In this document: piece by piece, positions 60,888 through 64,000 of the stretch
Layout of the letters: the number at the start of each line of letters is the position of its first letter
How positions within the stretch are numbered: position 1 is the stretch's first letter
Source: Xanthomonas hortorum pv. pelargonii
GTDB taxonomy: Bacteria > Pseudomonadota > Gammaproteobacteria > Xanthomonadales > Xanthomonadaceae
Length of the DNA: 64,000 nt
Direction of reading: 5' to 3'
NCBI RefSeq assembly: GCF_024499015.1
Contig: NZ_CP098604.1
Coordinates: forward strand, 1,488,001-1,552,000
Notes under the pieces: generated by a model
Databases searched by the model: none
Seen by the model: the letters and a program-made list of their open reading frames with translations, nothing else
What the model was told of the DNA's origin: nothing
Made by a program: the position numbers and the translations under genes

Positions 60888-61945
60888 AGCCTGCTCTCCA
60901 CGAGGTGACGGATCACGCGGTCCCAGGTGATGGTCTCGCTGAGGCGATGTCCTTCCTCAGCCAGCACGCGAAGCTGGGCGGGTGTCTTGACATAGCAGTC
61001 CAGCAGGCTCTCGGCAATGGCCTCCGGTGTCGGAGCGGTCACCCAGCCGCTACCGGTGGACCTCACGATACGGCACACTTCGCCGCTGTCATCAACGGTA
61101 ATCACCGGCTTATGCGCGGCGAAACTTTCGAGAGTCGCGAAACCATAGTCCTCGTCGACTGGCGAATAGAACACCGCGCGGCAATTGGCGATCAGCTCGA
61201 GCAAGCGGACATCTTCGATAAAGCCGGCCAGCTCGACCCTGTTTTCCAGGCCCAGCTCGCGCACCAGCGGGGCCAGTGAGCGGGCGTAGTCGCTTGCACC
61301 GGTTCCGGCGATGACCACCTTTGCATGTGGTACGTGCTGGGCTGCCCGGATCAACAGGTCCGGCCGCTTCATCGATTCAAGACGACCGATACACAGTACG
61401 AAATCCCCGTATTCGCCCGACTTAATGTGTGGCGCCAGCTTGGACGGCGGATACAGCACTTCCGAAGACAGGCCGCAATACTGCTTCAGCCGGTCAGTAA
61501 CCGTCTGGGAAATTGTAAACCGCGAATCAATGTCGGACAGCATCTCCTTGTCCGACAAACGCAATGCATCGCGCACCGCAGAATCCCTGCTGCTCAAATG
61601 GGGCTGATCGAAGCGCGTATGTGCGAGGTCGTAAAGCACCCTGTGCTGGTGCACAAGCCACAGCGTCTTGTTGGCATGCGACGCAGCGTAGGTCGGAAAC
61701 TTGGTGCAGATGCACAAGTCAATCTTCTGCCCGTTGGCCTCGCTGAGGTCCAGCAGCCGCCAGGAAAGCATCGCAGAGAGGATCTCGGTTTCCGGATACC
61801 ACTTGTAGGGTAGTTGCACCAGCTCAGCGACGACCTGGCGCTGCTTGCCCCACAGATTGATCTGACGCACCAACTCTTCATTGAGGAGCTCGGCGCCTCC
61901 GCGAACAAACGGCACCTGCGCGCCAAGTACGATAATTCTTTTCAA
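60884..61945 (-). CDS. GT4 glycosyltransferase, 353 aa
   Basis: GT-B enzyme of family 4. N-terminus RIIVLGAQVPFVRGGAELLN; donor domain FVLCIGRLESMKRPDLLIRA, KVVIAGTGASDYARSL and the E-x7-E motif in EDYGFATLESFAAHKPVI. The start TTG 61945 (LKRIIVLG) has AAAGGGGA seven bases upstream; ATG 61978 is an alternative that adds 11 residues. It overlaps the next GT4 gene by four bases. It is likely one of the chain-building or adaptor transferases of the O-antigen. Confidence 0.88.
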   Translation of the reverse strand: MKRIIVLGAQVPFVRGGAELLNEELVRQINLWGKQRQVVAELVQLPYKWYPETEILSAMLSWRLLDLSEANGQKIDLCICTKFPTYAASHANKTLWLVHQHRVLYDLAHTRFDQPHLSSRDSAVRDALRLSDKEMLSDIDSRFTISQTVTDRLKQYCGLSSEVLYPPSKLAPHIKSGEYGDFVLCIGRLESMKRPDLLIRAAQHVPHAKVVIAGTGASDYARSLAPLVRELGLENRVELAGFIEDVRLLELIANCRAVFYSPVDEDYGFATLESFAAHKPVITVDDSGEVCRIVRSTGSGWVTAPTPEAIAESLLDCYVKTPAQLRVLAEEGHRLSETITWDRVIRHLVESRL

Positions 61946-61996
61946 AACTGAGTCCCCTTTCGATATTGCCCTTGCCACTGCGATGACTTCCGTGAA

Positions 61997-64000
61997 TTAC
62001 TGCTCGGGTTTCCTTACTCGGCGCCCGATTTGGTCGAGCGCGGCCAGCCGCTTCTCCAGCGCAGCATCAGCAGGACTTGGCAGGTCCTCGCCATAAGCGA
62101 TGGCATTGGTCGGTTCCGTCTTTCTGGGCACCATCTGTGCCAAAGGTTCATCTCGCCTGAGCACCTTGGTGGTCACCCATCTCAGCGGCGCAGTAACGCG
62201 CCACGAACGACTGGTATGGAAATCGGCAATGAGCCCCTCTAATCCACCGACAATGTACTCAAGTTCGCGAATCCGAGCACGCGACGTTTCCACGTCCTGA
62301 TTGCGCTGCGACAGATTGGCCTGCAGCTCATTCAGCCGACGCCGATCGTGTTCGCCGGATGTTTCGGAGCGCTCAATCCGCTGCAGGAGGGAATCCACAT
62401 TGGATTGAAGCTCCACAACCTTGGCTTCCAGGCGTTCATTGGACAACCGCTTTTCAGCCGCTTCCTCCTGCAACTGGTCTCGTTCTGCCGTCAATCTGCC
62501 TACATCAGCTGCCAACAACTCCGCGAGCTCGCGGGCGCGCTGCCGTTCTTCCAGCTCAACCTCAAGTTCGGTGATGCGACGGGAGAGCTCCAGGTTGTTG
62601 GCCTCGAACGTTGCAGCGCGCGCCTGCAGTTCGGCGGCCTGTTCGCGGAACCCGTCCCTGCCCGCCTCAGCCTCAAGGGCTCGACTCTCCATTGCCGCTG
62701 CCTGCTCACTCAACTGGCCAGTGCTTTTTTCTAGCACTTTCGCACGCTCCTCGAGCTCTTTCGCGTGTTCTTCGAGTTCCTTGGACCACTCGGCCATGCG
62801 CAGGCTGTTCCCCTCCAGATCGAGATAACGGTGAGCCGCCATCTCGATCTCGGCCTGAAGCGCGACAAGCTTCTCCTGTGCCTGCTGCGAGTCGCTGAGA
62901 ACGCGCGCCAGCGAAGACTCGCTTGCCATCAATGCGGCGTGTTCGTGCTCGCTCTGTGTAGACAGTGCACGCACATATCCGCTGTAGGTGCGCAGGGATC
63001 GCTGCAGGTACTGATAGATCGACATCCACTCCGGCACTTCATCGGATACCGACTCCGGCAACGCCAGATTGTCCTGTAGCTCCTTGAAGGTCCAGTGCGT
63101 CTGTGCTCGCCCGAACAAGCGCATGAATGCATTCCGATACCGGAAAGGCAACGACATCAGGTCCAGCGCAGGCTCTCGGCTCGGGCTGGTAGGCACGATG
63201 TGACGTTCGAGAATCTCCTTCACAGTAATCAGGAAAGCCAGCAGCGGATCGTCCAGCCAGGAACTATCCGTCGCTTCGGAAGAAATGGCACCGTAATCAA
63301 TCAGGACAGCATCCCCGTCCCGGGTCATGATCACGTTCCAGCAGCGCACATCGTTGTGATACAGACCCGCGCGCTCAAGCGCCACGAGCTGATCCAACAG
63401 TTCCGATACGACCCGGTCGGCATCGTAGAGCGTCTCGTCGTCAATCAGCTCCGACAGCAGGCGACCCTTCATCATCTCCCTGGCAAGGAAAAGGTCGGAG
63501 CGGTCATCCAGCGCTGCAATCAGCCGGGGAGCACGATAACCGTCGGGTGGGTTTCGAAGAAAATCGACCTCATTATGGAACTCCTTGAGATTGATCTCCG
63601 CGCGGTCGCCCATGCCGAGCGTCATCTTCTTCACAAACACGCCGTCGCCGAAGTAATAGCGCCTGCTGTATTGATGGGTGCCCCTGCCATGGGCATGCGA
63701 TTCGCCTGACCACGAATTGAATTTCCCAACGACCTCGTCCACATACCACAGCCTGCTGCTCGCAAAATACAGCGGCCGCGCGATCGCCGACAGGTGAGTC
63801 GTCTGCCGGGACAACAACCGGGTAAAGGAATAGCCAGCCAGCAGTTCCGCTGGATCGCTAGGCAAAGAGGCGGCCCAATAGAGCGGCTCCTCGCGCAAGG
63901 CCATCTCAAAGATGCCCGCTTCGGTGGAATCGGCAAGCTTTTGACACAACCCGCGGACGCGCTCAACGCCCTGGGCATGTACCAGGTGGTGGAACACGCT
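61997..64000 (-). CDS. WbdD-like O-antigen chain terminator (kinase plus long coiled coil), N-terminus beyond window
   Basis: At least 666 residues; the frame is open at the window edge. In the visible numbering, residues 1-90 (YWAASLPSDPAELLAGYSFT) look like the end of a methyltransferase domain. Residues about 100-300 form a protein-kinase-like fold: VFVKKMTLG (Lys), catalytic loop LYHNDVRCWNVIM (214-223) and metal site IDYGAI (234-236, DYG for DFG). Residues about 345-605 are one long coiled coil rich in Glu, Leu and Arg. The end has SRSWRVTAPLRWV. This matches E. coli O9a WbdD, which caps polymannan with methyl phosphate and whose coiled coil sets chain length. Its neighbours gmd, rmd and GT4 genes fit. 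Confidence 0.85.
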   Translation of the reverse strand, partial: SVFHHLVHAQGVERVRGLCQKLADSTEAGIFEMALREEPLYWAASLPSDPAELLAGYSFTRLLSRQTTHLSAIARPLYFASSRLWYVDEVVGKFNSWSGESHAHGRGTHQYSRRYYFGDGVFVKKMTLGMGDRAEINLKEFHNEVDFLRNPPDGYRAPRLIAALDDRSDLFLAREMMKGRLLSELIDDETLYDADRVVSELLDQLVALERAGLYHNDVRCWNVIMTRDGDAVLIDYGAISSEATDSSWLDDPLLAFLITVKEILERHIVPTSPSREPALDLMSLPFRYRNAFMRLFGRAQTHWTFKELQDNLALPESVSDEVPEWMSIYQYLQRSLRTYSGYVRALSTQSEHEHAALMASESSLARVLSDSQQAQEKLVALQAEIEMAAHRYLDLEGNSLRMAEWSKELEEHAKELEERAKVLEKSTGQLSEQAAAMESRALEAEAGRDGFREQAAELQARAATFEANNLELSRRITELEVELEERQRARELAELLAADVGRLTAERDQLQEEAAEKRLSNERLEAKVVELQSNVDSLLQRIERSETSGEHDRRRLNELQANLSQRNQDVETSRARIRELEYIVGGLEGLIADFHTSRSWRVTAPLRWVTTKVLRRDEPLAQMVPRKTEPTNAIAYGEDLPSPADAALEKRLAALDQIGRRVRKPEQ

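Overview
The window is from a GC-rich gammaproteobacterium of the Xanthomonas type. Evidence: the xanA-xanB pair; rmlBACD next to etfBA at the edge of an O-antigen locus; two secreted pectate lyases; a YadA-type adhesin; a subtilisin-family exoprotease; and short repeats typical of xanthomonads. Several gene orders are shared with E. coli: lptF-lptG divergent from pepA-holC-valS, xerD-dsbC, and holD-rimI. The species cannot be fixed from the sequence alone.

Layout. 1-5.2 kb: an exoprotease (cut by the window edge) and a large trimeric autotransporter adhesin, both on the minus strand. 6-10 kb: purL, with two dispersed repeats translated inside it. 10.2-12.9 kb: dsbC, xerD and an RDD membrane protein. 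13.1-20.6 kb: lptGF against pepA-holC-valS; valS carries two low-GC patches. 20.6-24.5 kb: two large hairpin repeats, a decayed pectate lyase and two intact tandem pectate lyases. 25.2-31.6 kb: rimI, a holD-like gene, pssA, a DUF4124 protein, proS, an H-NS-like protein and a ThrE-type exporter. 31.8-35.4 kb: a four-gene MCE/Mla-type lipid transporter. 35.4-36.0 kb: a composite repeat. 36.0-42.6 kb: an AlkB-like dioxygenase, ETF-QO, a large RgpF/HAD fusion and a CoA-transferase pair. 42.8-49.1 kb: xanAB converging on rmlBACD. 49.4-51.1 kb: etfBA. 51.3-64 kb: a variable O-antigen-type cluster.

How the genes fit together. XanA and XanB supply glucose-1-P, mannose-1-P and GDP-mannose. RmlABCD turn glucose-1-P into dTDP-L-rhamnose, and Gmd and Rmd turn GDP-mannose into GDP-D-rhamnose. 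Two GT4 glycosyltransferases and a WbdD-like kinase/coiled-coil protein (its methyltransferase end lies outside the window) suggest a rhamnan O-antigen built in the cytoplasm, capped by WbdD and exported by an ABC transporter. A GtrB/GtrA/GtrC-like set on the other strand suggests periplasmic decoration of the chain; its membrane transferase gene is frameshifted. ETF and ETF-QO link flavoprotein dehydrogenases to ubiquinone.

The most unusual observations are these. (1) Terminal-inverted-repeat elements sit directly on stop codons, and one has a second hairpin element nested inside it. (2) The dispersed GGGAATC repeat is translated inside purL and at the start of an ABC ATPase gene. (3) valS is a base-composition mosaic. 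(4) Two O-antigen enzymes each end in a beta-rich module that is echoed by a free-standing lipoprotein encoded nearby. (5) xanB has no standard start codon at its conserved N-terminus. No tRNA, rRNA, CRISPR array or intact insertion sequence was seen.
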